Shown here piece by piece: positions 17,605 to 27,409 of a DNA stretch of 64,000 bases (the stretch's first letter is position 1; each line of letters starts with the position of its first letter). The stretch comes from Arenibacter sp. F20364 (GTDB lineage: Bacteria; Bacteroidota; Bacteroidia; Flavobacteriales; Flavobacteriaceae): contig NZ_JALKBD010000008.1 of assembly GCF_023015905.1 (NCBI RefSeq), positions 148,515-212,514 on the forward strand, read 5' to 3'. The notes under the pieces are model-generated. The model was not told the DNA's origin. It worked only from the letters and a program-made list of their open reading frames with translations, and did no database searches. A program made the translations under genes and the position numbers.

Positions 17605-18375
17605 ATGTATAAACAGAGAGTAGTTATAAAAGTAGGTACCAATGTAATGACCAATAAAGACAATAGGATAGTTAAGCCTGTCTTGGATCATTTGGTACAA
17701 CAAATAGCAGAATTGTACGAACGCAATATAATGTCGGTTTTGGTTTCATCAGGATCGGTAATTGCCGGAATGGAAGTCATGGGCGAGAGCCATATTACGG
17801 ACAAGGCCACCAGACGACAGGTGTATTCGGCCATTGGGCAACCCAGAATGATGCGCCACTATTACAATATATTCCAGGATTATGGAATGAAGTGTGCCCA
17901 GGTTTTGGCTACAAAAAGGGATTTTAACCCTGGAAGCCATCGCGATAATATGATCAACTGTTATGAAGGCCTATTGGCGGAAGGTGTAGTGCCGATAGCC
18001 AATGAAGATGATGCTGTTTCCTTGACCAACTCCATGTTCTCTGATAACGATGAATTGGCAAGTCTTGTTGCGGAACTTACAAAAGCGGATAAACTGATAA
18101 TTTTAACCGATACAGACGGATTATTTACAGGGCATCCCGATGATAAGGATACGGAAGTGATAAAGAATGTAAGCGTAGACGAAAATGTGGAAAAATATAT
18201 TAAAACCATAGACAAAGGTGAAGCAGAAGGTCGAGGGGGCATGGGTTCCAAGCTTAACATAGCTAAGCAGACCGCTTCAAAGAATATCCCGACCTATATT
18301 GCCAATGGTAAACGAAAGCGGGTTATTTTGGATATCGTGGAAGGAAAGAGCGTGGGAACCAAGATTACGGTATAA
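17605..18375 (+). CDS. proB: Glutamate 5-kinase, short form without PUA domain
   Basis: A 256-residue amino-acid kinase that phosphorylates glutamate in the first step of proline synthesis. RVVIKVGTNVMT binds ATP phosphate; NEDDAV and LTDTDGLF are family motifs, and GRGGMGSKL lies near the end of the kinase fold. The protein stops where E. coli ProB continues into a PUA domain of about 100 residues, so this is the one-domain form. It starts 1 bp after proC and is followed by proA after 25 bp. Confidence 0.93.
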   Translation: MYKQRVVIKVGTNVMTNKDNRIVKPVLDHLVQQIAELYERNIMSVLVSSGSVIAGMEVMGESHITDKATRRQVYSAIGQPRMMRHYYNIFQDYGMKCAQVLATKRDFNPGSHRDNMINCYEGLLAEGVVPIANEDDAVSLTNSMFSDNDELASLVAELTKADKLIILTDTDGLFTGHPDDKDTEVIKNVSVDENVEKYIKTIDKGEAEGRGGMGSKLNIAKQTASKNIPTYIANGKRKRVILDIVEGKSVGTKITV

Positions 18376-18400
18376 CATAAGCTAACGAAAAATTAATCGC

Positions 18401-19603
18401 ATGAAATTATTAAATACAGATATTAAAAATAAAGTATTGCAATCCATGATGCAGATTTTGGATAGCAAAAGGAAAGAAATAATAGCCGCCAATCAGAAAG
18501 ATCTTGATCTTTTTGACAAAGAGGACAGGGCCATGTACGATAGGCTGATTGTGGACGATAAAAAGGTAGATGGAATGATAGCAGCTATCAAGGAGGTTCT
18601 ACAGCAAGATGATCCGGTTGGAAAAGTAAAATCGGAACAAGCCCTGGAAAACGGACTGAAAATTGAAAATAAAACAGCTCCTTTTGGCACCATAATGATT
18701 ATTTATGAATCCAGACCCGATGTAACCATTGAAGCTGCGGTTTTAGCCTTTAAAGCCAATAATAGGATTTTGTTGAAGGGAGGAAAAGAGGCTATTAATA
18801 GTAATATTATCTTGGAGAAATGCTGGCACTTGGCCTTGGAAGAAAATGGTTTGGCAGCCGATTGGATCCAACTACTGCATATGAATAGGCAGGAAACCCA
18901 AGAGTTCTTGAGGAATCCTACGGAAAAGTTGGATTTGATCGTTCCTCGTGGAGGCGAACGGTTGATCTCTTTCGTTAAGGAACATGCCAAATGTGCGGTA
19001 TTGGTAAGTGGTAGGGGAAATAATTTCCTATATGTAGACAAAGAGGCCGACTGGGCACAAAGTTTGGAGGTAATCCTTAATGCAAAGACCCATAAGATTT
19101 CGGCTTGTAATGCACTGGATAAAATACTGGTGGATGTTAATATAGATGGTTACTCCAATAAAATTAAGGAACTCGAAACAATTCTGAAAGACCAAGGTGT
19201 TTCTGTTCTAGTGGATGAAAAAGTGGCTGAGGTACTTACCGATTCAACGATTATTGATGATGAATCTATCTGGTATGAGGAATTTTTGGCGATGAAATGC
19301 GTTGTAGGTGCTGCAGAGGATTTTGACGGAGCAGTGCAAAAGATCAATAAATATTCAGGAGGCCATTCGGCGACCATCATGACTAGAAATAACGACCTGG
19401 CCATGGAATTTATGAACCAAGTGGACAGTGCGGCTGTGTATCACAATGCCTCCACTAGGTTTACCGATGGTGGCCAAATGGGAGTGGGTGCAGAATTGGC
19501 CATTAGTACGGACAAATTGCACCATAGGGGACCATTGGGCTTGGAACAATTGGTTACCAATAAATACTATGTCTTTGGCAATGGACAGGTAAGAACATCA
19601 TAA
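18401..19603 (+). CDS. proA: Glutamate-5-semialdehyde dehydrogenase
   Basis: A 400-residue NADPH-dependent reductase that converts glutamyl-5-phosphate to glutamate semialdehyde. It has the aldehyde dehydrogenase fold: IIYESRPDVTIEAA, VPRGGERL, and the catalytic cysteine in KISACNALDK. The C-terminal half includes TDGGQMGVGAELAIST, typical of ProA. It is the last gene of proCBA and is followed by a good terminator. Confidence 0.95.
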   Translation: MKLLNTDIKNKVLQSMMQILDSKRKEIIAANQKDLDLFDKEDRAMYDRLIVDDKKVDGMIAAIKEVLQQDDPVGKVKSEQALENGLKIENKTAPFGTIMIIYESRPDVTIEAAVLAFKANNRILLKGGKEAINSNIILEKCWHLALEENGLAADWIQLLHMNRQETQEFLRNPTEKLDLIVPRGGERLISFVKEHAKCAVLVSGRGNNFLYVDKEADWAQSLEVILNAKTHKISACNALDKILVDVNIDGYSNKIKELETILKDQGVSVLVDEKVAEVLTDSTIIDDESIWYEEFLAMKCVVGAAEDFDGAVQKINKYSGGHSATIMTRNNDLAMEFMNQVDSAAVYHNASTRFTDGGQMGVGAELAISTDKLHHRGPLGLEQLVTNKYYVFGNGQVRTS

Positions 19604-19641
19604 AAAATCCAGTACCCCGCTATAGGGGAGAGATATCGGTA

Positions 19642-19683
19642 CGGCGGTCCTTTTGCAATTAATGCTATTTAAAAGGGCCGCCG
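19642..19683 (+). terminator. Intrinsic terminator of proCBA
   Basis: A 13-bp stem (CGGCGGTCCTTTT with AAAAGGGCCGCCG, one G-T pair) with a 16-nt loop is followed by TTTTTGATTT. It lies between proA and the convergent GH92 gene, and could stop transcripts from proA. Confidence 0.85.
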
Positions 19684-19860
19684 TTTTTGATTTCTCAAGA
19701 CGGGACAAACACAAAACATAAATGGGTCGGAAATTAACTTGGTGCTAAGTTTTTCCAAAAATCCTAATTCAAAAAAATATTAAATTAAAAATGTCTATCT
19801 ATACCTGGTAGAAGACAGTTTTGAGTTGACCCTTATGCTCTTTCAATTTTAATGTGTCTT

Positions 19861-22146
19861 TTATTTTTCATTCGATAGGGAATATGGGAAATCGGATGTC
19901 TGGGTTCCCCTAGTTTTATTGGGAGTATCCGTCATGTCAAAATCCAAAACCGCTCCCTGCGTCAATTCCTTATGGCTCAACCAGTTTTTGGAATGTGCTT
20001 TTCCGTTCACATTTAGACTATTTACATATTTGTTGTCGACACTGTTGTCTGGAGCATTGATATTGATTTCCTTGCCATTTTCCAGCAATAGGGTTGTTTT
20101 TTGGAACAAGGGTGCGCCCAAAACATATTGATCTGTTCCAGGGCATACTGGATAGAAGCCCATAGCGGAAAAAACATACCAGGCCGAGGTCTGGCCATTA
20201 TCCTCATCGCCACAATAGCCATCGGGTGCTGGGGTGTACATCCTATCCATAGTTTCCCTCACCCAATATTGGGTCTTCCAAGGTTGGCCTGCAAAATTAT
20301 ATAAATAGGGCATGTGCTGTATGGGTTGGTTGCCATGGGCATATTGCCCCATATTGGCCACCTGCATTTCCCGTATTTCGTGGATTACAAAGCCATAATA
20401 ACTCTCGTCAAAAACAGGAGGTAGTGAAAAAACTTCATCCAGTTTAGCGGCAAAGGCCAGGTTACCGCCCATTAAATCTGCCAAGCCTTGAATATCGTGA
20501 AATACGGACCAAGTGTAATGCCAGCTATTGCCCTCGGTAAAGGCGTCCCCCCATTTAAAAGGATTAAAGGGATCCATAAAATCACCGTTCTCATTTTTCC
20601 CCCGCATCAATTTTGTCTCTGGGTCAAAAAGATTTTTATAGTTTAGGCTGCGTTTTTTGTATAGGTTGATTTCCTTTTTAGGCTTGTTCAGGGCTTTTGC
20701 CAATTGATAGATCGTAAAATCGTCATAGGCATATTCCAAGGTCCTTGCTGCATTTTCATTGATGTCCACATCATAAGGCACATAACCCAGTTTGTTGTAA
20801 TAGTCTACACCTGCACGTCCAACAGCTGTTAGGGGACCGGCATTATTGGCACCATGGATCAAGGCCTCGTACAAGGTTGCAATGTCATATTTTTGGTGGT
20901 TCCCAATTTTTAAATAGGCATCTGCTACAACGGAAGCGGAATTGTTACCGACCATGACATTTCTTAAGCCAGGACTTCCCCATTCAGGCAACCAGCCACC
21001 TTCTTTATAGGCATTGGCCAATCCCTCTTGTATTTGGGAGTTGAGTTCGGGGTACATAAGGTTGAGAAAGGGGAAAAGGGCCCTAAAGGTGTCCCAAAAC
21101 CCTGTATCCGTAAACATATAACCTGGCAATACTTTTCCATTATAAGGGCTGTAATGCACTACATTTCCGCTAGCGTCATATTCGAAGAACTTTCTGGGGA
21201 ACAATAATGATCTATACAAACAGGAATAAAAGGTTCTGAATTGGTCAATACTACCACCTTCTACCCTAATTCTTCCCAACTCCTTGTTCCAAGCAGTCCG
21301 TCCTTTTTCCTTTAGGGCGTCGAAATTATCGGTGCCAAGCTCCTTTAAATTCAATTCGGCCTGGTCCAAGCTAATAAAAGAAGAGGCTACTTTGGCAATC
21401 ACAACTTCGCCCTTCTTTGTCTTAAAACTTACGATGGCACCTGCATGGTCGGTTTCAATATCCAGACCTTCAAGAAGTTGCTCTCCACTAAAAGTCTTGG
21501 TGGCTTCGAAATCCTTATCAAAGACCATCACAAAATAGTTTTTAAAATTATCAGGTACCCCACCGCTGTTCTTGGTAGTGTATCCTATTATTTTGCGTTC
21601 ATCCGGGATAATTTTCACAAAGGAACCTTTGTCCAAGGCATCGATTACTACATGTGAATTATCATTTTGCGGAAAGGTGAACCTAAACATGGCAGCTCTC
21701 TCGGTAGGGGTTATTTCAGTGGTGATATCATGATCGGCCAAATAAACACTATAGTAATGAGGCTTTACAATCTCGGATTTATGCGAATACCAACTGGCCC
21801 TATCGTCTTCCGAAAAGCGTAATTTTCCGGTAAGTGGCATAATGGCAAACTGACCGTAGTCGTTCATCCAAGGGGAAGGTTGGTGGGTCTGCTTAAAGCC
21901 TCTTATTTTATCGGCCGCATAAGTATAGGCCCAGCCATCTCCCATTTTTCCAGTTTGAGGGGTCCAAAAGTTCATACCCCATGGCATGGCTATGGCCGGA
22001 TAAGTATTTCCGTTGGACATGCTCGGCTTGGAATCAGTGCCCACCAAGGGGTTAACGTAATCTACGGGTTCTTGTGCGTTAATTATCCAGGTGCTAAGTA
22101 GCAAGAGGGATAGAATTTGATTTTTCATTTTAATGTAGTTCATCAT
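19861..22146 (-). CDS. GH92 family alpha-mannosidase
   Basis: A 761-residue exported glycoside hydrolase of family 92, whose members are calcium-dependent exo-alpha-mannosidases acting on N-glycans and yeast mannan. A signal peptide (LSLLLLSTWIINAQ) precedes an N-terminal beta-sandwich and an (alpha/alpha)6 barrel. Glu538 in FTEGNSWHYTW fits the general acid; Asp647 and Asp649 in CGDEDNGQTSAWYVFSAMG fit the general base. Start choices are the two methionines at the N-terminus or ATG at residue 7. It is alone on its strand, with no SusC/SusD pair nearby, so it is not part of a visible polysaccharide utilisation locus. Linkage preference is unknown. Confidence 0.92.
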   Translation of the reverse strand: MMNYIKMKNQILSLLLLSTWIINAQEPVDYVNPLVGTDSKPSMSNGNTYPAIAMPWGMNFWTPQTGKMGDGWAYTYAADKIRGFKQTHQPSPWMNDYGQFAIMPLTGKLRFSEDDRASWYSHKSEIVKPHYYSVYLADHDITTEITPTERAAMFRFTFPQNDNSHVVIDALDKGSFVKIIPDERKIIGYTTKNSGGVPDNFKNYFVMVFDKDFEATKTFSGEQLLEGLDIETDHAGAIVSFKTKKGEVVIAKVASSFISLDQAELNLKELGTDNFDALKEKGRTAWNKELGRIRVEGGSIDQFRTFYSCLYRSLLFPRKFFEYDASGNVVHYSPYNGKVLPGYMFTDTGFWDTFRALFPFLNLMYPELNSQIQEGLANAYKEGGWLPEWGSPGLRNVMVGNNSASVVADAYLKIGNHQKYDIATLYEALIHGANNAGPLTAVGRAGVDYYNKLGYVPYDVDINENAARTLEYAYDDFTIYQLAKALNKPKKEINLYKKRSLNYKNLFDPETKLMRGKNENGDFMDPFNPFKWGDAFTEGNSWHYTWSVFHDIQGLADLMGGNLAFAAKLDEVFSLPPVFDESYYGFVIHEIREMQVANMGQYAHGNQPIQHMPYLYNFAGQPWKTQYWVRETMDRMYTPAPDGYCGDEDNGQTSAWYVFSAMGFYPVCPGTDQYVLGAPLFQKTTLLLENGKEININAPDNSVDNKYVNSLNVNGKAHSKNWLSHKELTQGAVLDFDMTDTPNKTRGTQTSDFPYSLSNEK

Positions 22147-22344
22147 TTTAGTCGAGTTGTAATCAGCACGTATTAGACTATTAATATTTAGGCAGGTAAT
22201 AGTGAAATAGCCCTTATTTTGTTGAGTTTAATTTTGGAAATCGAAAGTAGGGCTTTTGCCAATGGAATTAAAAAAAAATCCCGGATATTCCACTCTATTA
22301 ACAAAAGGACGGATTCCTGATATAAAATCTGTCAAAATTATAAG

Positions 22345-22373
22345 ATTGACTTTGATTTTGTGCCTTATCTTTG
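22345..22373 (+). promoter_or_regulatory. Promoter of the siroheme-synthase gene
   Basis: TATCTTTG at 22366-22373 matches TAnnTTTG, with ATTG at 22345-22348 as a possible -33 element 17 bp upstream. Transcription would begin near 22380, which rules out the TTG at 22371 as start. The rest of the 22147-22463 gap shows no gene and must also hold the GH92 promoter. Confidence 0.55.
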
Positions 22374-22463
22374 AAGGGATTGCTTACTAACTATGGAGAA
22401 CGCCGTTTTAAAGGTCAAAGCCATTGTATTGAACAATTTAAAATGAATAATACTGAAGGAACT

Positions 22464-23048
22464 ATGGAAAGGAATGAATTGTACCCTATTTTTTTAAAGG
22501 TATCTCAGCTAAACATACTTATTGTAGGAGGGGGTAATGTTGGTTTGGAAAAACTGACTTTTATGCTAAAATCAAGCCCCCATGCCCAGGTCGAAATGGT
22601 AGCACCGGAATTCTTGGATGATACTTTGCAACTGGCCAAAAAGCATCAAGTGAAAATAACTAAGGATGTCTATAGGAAATCGTACTTGGATGGGCGGCAT
22701 ATGGTCATTGCCACTACAGATAAAGTGGAGGTCAATGAACAGGTTTATTACGATTGTCGGGAAAGGAATATTCTTGTGAATGTGGCAGATAACCCGCCTT
22801 TTTGTGATTTTTACATGGGCGGAATAGTGACCAAGGGCAATGTAAAAGTAGCCATTAGCACCAATGGTAAGTCGCCTACAACCGCCAAACGACTGAGACA
22901 GTTTTTTGAGGATGTAATTCCTGAGAATATAGATGATCTGGTGAAAAATTTAAATGAATTCAGGAAAACAATAAAAGGCGACTTCGAGGAAAAAGTGGAA
23001 ACCTTGAACGAGTTCACCAAAGGATTGGTGGGCAAGAAGGAGAAATAA
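22464..23048 (+). CDS. Precorrin-2 dehydrogenase / siroheme synthase N-domain protein
   Basis: A protein of 195 residues resembling the N-terminal (CysG-B/Met8) part of siroheme synthase, which oxidises precorrin-2 to sirohydrochlorin with NAD. LNILIVGGGNVGLEKLTFML is the NAD site, and ADNPPFCDFYMGG then STNGKSPTTAKRLRQF are family motifs. No methyltransferase half (CysG-A/CobA) is attached. ATG at 22443 (seven residues longer) is also possible. Siroheme serves sulfite and nitrite reductases, but no such genes are in the window. Monocistronic by position. Confidence 0.85.
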   Translation: MERNELYPIFLKVSQLNILIVGGGNVGLEKLTFMLKSSPHAQVEMVAPEFLDDTLQLAKKHQVKITKDVYRKSYLDGRHMVIATTDKVEVNEQVYYDCRERNILVNVADNPPFCDFYMGGIVTKGNVKVAISTNGKSPTTAKRLRQFFEDVIPENIDDLVKNLNEFRKTIKGDFEEKVETLNEFTKGLVGKKEK

Positions 23049-23124
23049 ATTCAAAAGGTAGGTTTTTAAAGACTAAATCCAATACTGTTAAAGGATTAAA
23101 GCTCACCGGCAATCCCAAATTCTA

Positions 23125-23138
23125 CGAAAGCGTTTTCG
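23125..23138. promoter_or_regulatory. Candidate LacI-family operator upstream of xylB
   Basis: CGAAAGCGTTTTCG is a near-palindrome (two mismatched pairs) with a central CG, as in many LacI-family operators. It lies about 210 bp upstream of the xylulokinase ATG and about 75 bp upstream of a possible -7 box TAGTCTTG (23213-23220). The LacI-type gene at 26371 is the likely partner. Confidence 0.5.
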
Positions 23139-23346
23139 AAAAGTTTCGCACATTTACGAAAATTATGTAACTAATTGTTTAATAGATTTTTACAATTAAA
23201 TTTTCTGGTTTATAGTCTTGTTTTATTGCTGTGAATTTTTACTCCTCGTGGGAAAAAATGAAGACGGTGATATAGATTTTAATATATTTGATTGGATCTT
23301 CATAAATTTTCATATTGGAAATTTATCCTCTAAAATATTGGGATAT

Positions 23347-24825
23347 ATGTATTATTTGGGATTGGATATTGGTAGCTCTTCAATAAAAGTGGCCTTGGTG
23401 GAGATGGCTACTGGAAAAAGTGTTGGGGTAGTACAGGAGCCGGAAACGGAAATGGAAATGTTGGCGTTGAAAAATGGCTGGGCAGAACAGGATCCCAAAG
23501 AATGGTGGGGACATGTTTGTAAGGGCATTAAAAAAATAAAACAAAAGTACCAAATTGATAAGGATCAGATCACAGGGGTAGGCATTGCCTATCAAATGCA
23601 TGGACTGGTATTGGTAGATAAGCAGGGAGAGCCCGTACGGAAATCTATTATTTGGTGCGATAGTCGTGCAGTGGAAATAGGACGGAAGGCCTATGTTGAC
23701 ATTGGGGAGGACATCTGTAAGTCCCATTTGTTGAATTCCCCAGCAAACTTTACCGCTTCTAAATTAAAATGGGTAAAGGAAAATGAACCAGAACTATATA
23801 AGATGGCAGACAAACTAATGCTGCCGGGAGATTATATAGCTTTTCGTTTTTCCAATGTTATCAATACTACTATTTCCGGATTATCGGAGGGTATCCTTTG
23901 GGATTTCAAAGAAGATGCGGTAGCAGATCTGCTTTTGGAGCATTATGGTATTCCCAAGTCCTTTATCCCGGATATTGTGGATACATTTGGGCTTCAATCC
24001 AAAGTTGATGCCAAGGGAGCGGAAGAAAGTGGCTTGGCAGTAGGCACACCTATATTATACAGGGCAGGGGATCAACCCAATAATGCCTTGGCCCTTAATG
24101 TGTTCAATCCAGGTGAAGTTGCGGCCACGGGAGGTACCTCCGGAGTGGTCTATGCGGTTACCGATAGTCTATCGGGAAAGGAAAGCACCAGGGTGAATAA
24201 TTTTGCCCACGTCAACTACAGCAAGCAGAATCCAAGAGTAGGGAAATTACTGAATATCAATGGTGCTGGAATTCAGTACCGCTGGCTATTGAACAATCTG
24301 GATGTGGATTCTTACGAGGAAATGAACTCCTTGGCTTCAGAAATTCCGGTGGGCTCTGACGGAGTAGGTCTAATTCCTTTTGGAAACGGAGCAGAGCGTA
24401 TGCTCAACAATAAGGATATTGGAACCAGACTGGTCAACATCAACCTTAATAATCACACCAAGGCACATGTTTGTAGGGCGGCTTTGGAAGGTATAGCCTT
24501 TTCCTTTGTCTATGGCATGGAAATCCTGAAATCGGACGGAATTTTAATTGATGTAATGCGTGCCGGAAATGATAATTTGTTTAGGTCTGAAATATTTTCA
24601 AATACTATATCAACATTAGTGTCACAGGACATTGAAATTTATAATACTACAGGGGCAATTGGTGCGGCCAGGGCTGCAGGTATCAATGAGGGAGGATTTG
24701 AAAAATTTGGAACATATATTACCAAGAACGACCATGTAATGACCTTTGTGCCTTTAAAGGACAAGCAAGCATATCAAAAGGCTTATGAAAATTGGAAAAA
24801 AGAATTGGAACTAATCATTAATTAA
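23347..24825 (+). CDS. xylB: Xylulokinase
   Basis: A 492-residue FGGY-family kinase that phosphorylates D-xylulose. [16 protein letters not shown] is the first phosphate loop; [13 protein letters not shown] and IIWCDSRA form the sugar site, and [12 protein letters not shown] is the second ATP motif. The frame is open further upstream to 23218, but that leader (MFYCCEFLL...) has no family similarity; the ATG at 23347 gives the canonical start. It lies 13 bp before xylA and is probably controlled by the LacI-type regulator downstream. Confidence 0.93.
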   Translation: MYYLGLDIGSSSIKVALVEMATGKSVGVVQEPETEMEMLALKNGWAEQDPKEWWGHVCKGIKKIKQKYQIDKDQITGVGIAYQMHGLVLVDKQGEPVRKSIIWCDSRAVEIGRKAYVDIGEDICKSHLLNSPANFTASKLKWVKENEPELYKMADKLMLPGDYIAFRFSNVINTTISGLSEGILWDFKEDAVADLLLEHYGIPKSFIPDIVDTFGLQSKVDAKGAEESGLAVGTPILYRAGDQPNNALALNVFNPGEVAATGGTSGVVYAVTDSLSGKESTRVNNFAHVNYSKQNPRVGKLLNINGAGIQYRWLLNNLDVDSYEEMNSLASEIPVGSDGVGLIPFGNGAERMLNNKDIGTRLVNINLNNHTKAHVCRAALEGIAFSFVYGMEILKSDGILIDVMRAGNDNLFRSEIFSNTISTLVSQDIEIYNTTGAIGAARAAGINEGGFEKFGTYITKNDHVMTFVPLKDKQAYQKAYENWKKELELIIN

Positions 24826-24838
24826 TTATAACAAAGAG

Positions 24839-26164
24839 ATGGCAATAATTGGAAACAAGGAATACTTTAAGGGAATAGGGGACATTAAATTTGAAGGAAA
24901 GGAATCAGATAATCCTATGGCCTTCAAATATTACAATCCAGATCAGGTGGTAGCTGGGAAAACCATGCGCGAACATTTTAAGTTTGCCATAGCATATTGG
25001 CATACCTTCTGTGGGCAGGGAGCCGATCCGTTTGGTCCAGGAACCCAAAATTTTCCCTGGGATCAGGCTACCGACCCGGTACAAGCGGCCAAGGACAAGG
25101 CAGATGCTGCCTTTGAGTTTATCAGTAAAATGGGATTTGATTACTTTTGTTTCCATGATTTTGACCTTATCCAGGAAGCAGCCACTTTCGCAGAATCTGA
25201 AAAGCGGTTATCTGTAATAACCGATTATCTGAAAGAGAAAAAGGCCGAATCCGGGATCAAATTATTGTGGGGGACGGCCAATTGTTTCTCCAATCCACGT
25301 TACATGAACGGTGCTGCTACCAACCCTGATTTTAATGTTGTGGCCAGAGCAGGCGGGCAGATAAAATTGGCCTTGGATGCTACAATTGCCCTAGGTGGTG
25401 AGAATTATGTTTTCTGGGGAGGAAGGGAAGGCTATATGTCCCTTTTAAATACCGATATGGGACGAGAACTGGACCATATGGCACAATTCTTGGGCATGGC
25501 AAGGGATTATGCCAGGGCCCAAGGTTTTAAAGGTACCTTTTTTATAGAGCCTAAGCCTATGGAACCTTCCAAGCACCAATACGATTTTGATTCCGCCACG
25601 GCCATAGGTTTTCTTCGTGAATATGGATTGGAGAAAGACTTTAAAATAAACGTAGAAGTAAATCACGCCACTTTGGCCCAGCACACTTTCCAACACGAAT
25701 TGGCCGTAGCGGCCAAAGCGGGAATGTTGGGTAGTATAGATGCCAACAGAGGGGATTATCAAAATGGATGGGATACCGATCAGTTTCCAAACAATATACA
25801 AGAAACTACCGAGGCGATGTTGGTATTCCTTAAGGCCGGCGGATTGCAAGGGGGTGGTGTAAACTTTGATGCCAAAATAAGAAGGAATTCAACCGATTTG
25901 GATGATATTTTCCATGCGCATATTGGAGGGGCGGATACTTTTGCCCGTGGTTTGCTCACTGCGGATAAGATAATTTCTTCCTCAGCCTATGAGAAGATGC
26001 TTTCGGAAAGATACAGTTCTTTCGATTCTGGAAATGGGAAAGACTTTGAGAATGGTAAATTGAATTTGGAGGCTCTTTATAAAATAGCTCAGGATAATGG
26101 AGAGCTGAAGTTGCAGAGTGGAAAACAAGAACTCTTCGAGAATATCATTAACCAATATATTTAG
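24839..26164 (+). CDS. xylA: Xylose isomerase
   Basis: A 441-residue class II xylose isomerase that converts D-xylose to D-xylulose. [18 protein letters not shown] is typical of the long class. Metal and catalytic residues lie in CFHDFDL (His), [18 protein letters not shown] (Glu and Lys), [13 protein letters not shown] (Glu and His) and [11 protein letters not shown] (Asp). It is full length and directly follows xylB. Together they feed the pentose phosphate pathway. No xylose transporter or xylanase is in the window. Confidence 0.96.
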   Translation: MAIIGNKEYFKGIGDIKFEGKESDNPMAFKYYNPDQVVAGKTMREHFKFAIAYWHTFCGQGADPFGPGTQNFPWDQATDPVQAAKDKADAAFEFISKMGFDYFCFHDFDLIQEAATFAESEKRLSVITDYLKEKKAESGIKLLWGTANCFSNPRYMNGAATNPDFNVVARAGGQIKLALDATIALGGENYVFWGGREGYMSLLNTDMGRELDHMAQFLGMARDYARAQGFKGTFFIEPKPMEPSKHQYDFDSATAIGFLREYGLEKDFKINVEVNHATLAQHTFQHELAVAAKAGMLGSIDANRGDYQNGWDTDQFPNNIQETTEAMLVFLKAGGLQGGGVNFDAKIRRNSTDLDDIFHAHIGGADTFARGLLTADKIISSSAYEKMLSERYSSFDSGNGKDFENGKLNLEALYKIAQDNGELKLQSGKQELFENIINQYI

Positions 26165-26245
26165 GATTTTAGTTTCTTGGTCTAACCATTATAAATTACT
26201 TGATGGGCCATAGTGCAAATGTAAAATTTGATTGGATTTATAGCT

Positions 26246-26288
26246 CCTCCCTTTGGCCAAAGGGAGGTGTCTTTGCATAAGCAAAGAC
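26246..26288. repeat. Double-hairpin intergenic repeat
   Basis: A perfect 22-bp palindrome, CCTCCCTTTGGCCAAAGGGAGG (26246-26267 without the outer pair), is followed one base later by GTCTTTGC-ATAA-GCAAAGAC (26269-26288). The two adjacent hairpins resemble repeats seen between genes in many Flavobacteriaceae. It may also end xylBA transcripts. A further small hairpin TAGCC/GGCTA lies at 26342-26358 just before the lacI-type gene. Confidence 0.65.
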
Positions 26289-26370
26289 AGAGGAATCAAT
26301 AGCTCAAGCCTAAATAAGTTGTTCTGATCTTTGGTTGACCTTAGCCTAAATAAGGCTATCTTGTAGATCT

Positions 26371-27387
26371 ATGAAAAAAATAACTTTAAAGGAAATAGCC
26401 CAATATTTTGGTGTTTCCATTTCAACGGTTTCCAAGGCCATCAACGATAGCCATGAAATTAGTGATGGATTAAAGGCTAAAATCCAGAAGTTTGCCAAGG
26501 ATAATAAATACAGGCCCAATAAAGTGGCCTTGAGTTTATTGCAGCGGAAAACTAAGACCATTGGGGTTGTGGTGCCCAATATTCTAAATTATTTTTTTAC
26601 ACAGGTATTTTCGGGAATCGAAAAAGTAGCTAATGAACGGGGGTATATTTTGCTTAGCTGTATCAGTGACGAATCCTATGAAAAGGAGGTTGCAACTCTC
26701 GAATTTCTTGGAGGTGGTACAGTAGATGGATTGATAGTATCCATGGCGGAGGAAACACAATTTAAAAATAAGCTAGATCATTTTAAAAACATATTGGACG
26801 AACAGATTCCCTTGGTAATGTTCGATAGGGTATCGGATGAAATCTTATGCGACAAGGTTGTGGTAGATGATTTTGAGGCTGGTTATAAAACCACCAAATA
26901 TTTTTTAAATCTAGGTTGTAGCACCGTTGCCCTGGTTACCGCTATTGACCATTCCAGCGTTGGCAAATTGCGGGTAGAGGGATATAAAAAAGCATTGAAA
27001 GAGGCTGGTTTTCCCTTTGATGATAAATTAATTCTGAGGGTGGGCAAGGAGGACGATCTGGAAGTTCTTGTGACATTTTTGTTAAATTATAAGCCTATAG
27101 ATGGCATAATGGCTTTGGATGAAATTACGGCGGTGGAGGTATTGAGACTGATAAAGGCAAGGGGGTATAGAGTGCCGGAAGACCTTTCCGTTGTAGGGTT
27201 TACCAATGGCAAATTATCGCGCTACGTAAGCCCGGCACTTACCGCGGTAAGTCAGCACGGTACTTATATTGGTGAAACGGCGGCCAAGGTCCTTATTGAA
27301 AGGATTGAGAGCAAGGAGTATATGGATTGTACTACCAAGGTGATTAAAACCAGCCTAATTGTTAGGGATTCCACCAAGAAGGTTTAA
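26371..27387 (+). CDS. LacI-family transcription regulator
   Basis: A 338-residue LacI/GalR regulator. The N-terminal helix-turn-helix (ITLKEIAQYFGVSISTVSKAI) and hinge are followed by a periplasmic-binding-type sensor (about 62-338: TIGVVVPNILNYFFTQVFSGIE, VMFDRVSD, VTAIDHSSVGKLRVEGY). It follows xylBA in the same direction after 206 bp that contain a repeat. It is the obvious candidate for control of xylB-xylA through the site at 23125. The ligand may be xylose or xylulose. Confidence 0.9.
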   Translation: MKKITLKEIAQYFGVSISTVSKAINDSHEISDGLKAKIQKFAKDNKYRPNKVALSLLQRKTKTIGVVVPNILNYFFTQVFSGIEKVANERGYILLSCISDESYEKEVATLEFLGGGTVDGLIVSMAEETQFKNKLDHFKNILDEQIPLVMFDRVSDEILCDKVVVDDFEAGYKTTKYFLNLGCSTVALVTAIDHSSVGKLRVEGYKKALKEAGFPFDDKLILRVGKEDDLEVLVTFLLNYKPIDGIMALDEITAVEVLRLIKARGYRVPEDLSVVGFTNGKLSRYVSPALTAVSQHGTYIGETAAKVLIERIESKEYMDCTTKVIKTSLIVRDSTKKV

Positions 27388-27409
27388 TCGCCGCCGGTAT
27401 TCAAAAGAA

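Noticed and set aside
22371..22442. TTG start at 22371 for the siroheme-synthase protein
   Set aside because: It lies within the TATCTTTG promoter element, upstream of the expected transcript start.
23218..23346. N-terminal extension of xylulokinase
   Set aside because: The 43 extra residues have no family similarity; the conserved fold starts at the ATG at 23347.
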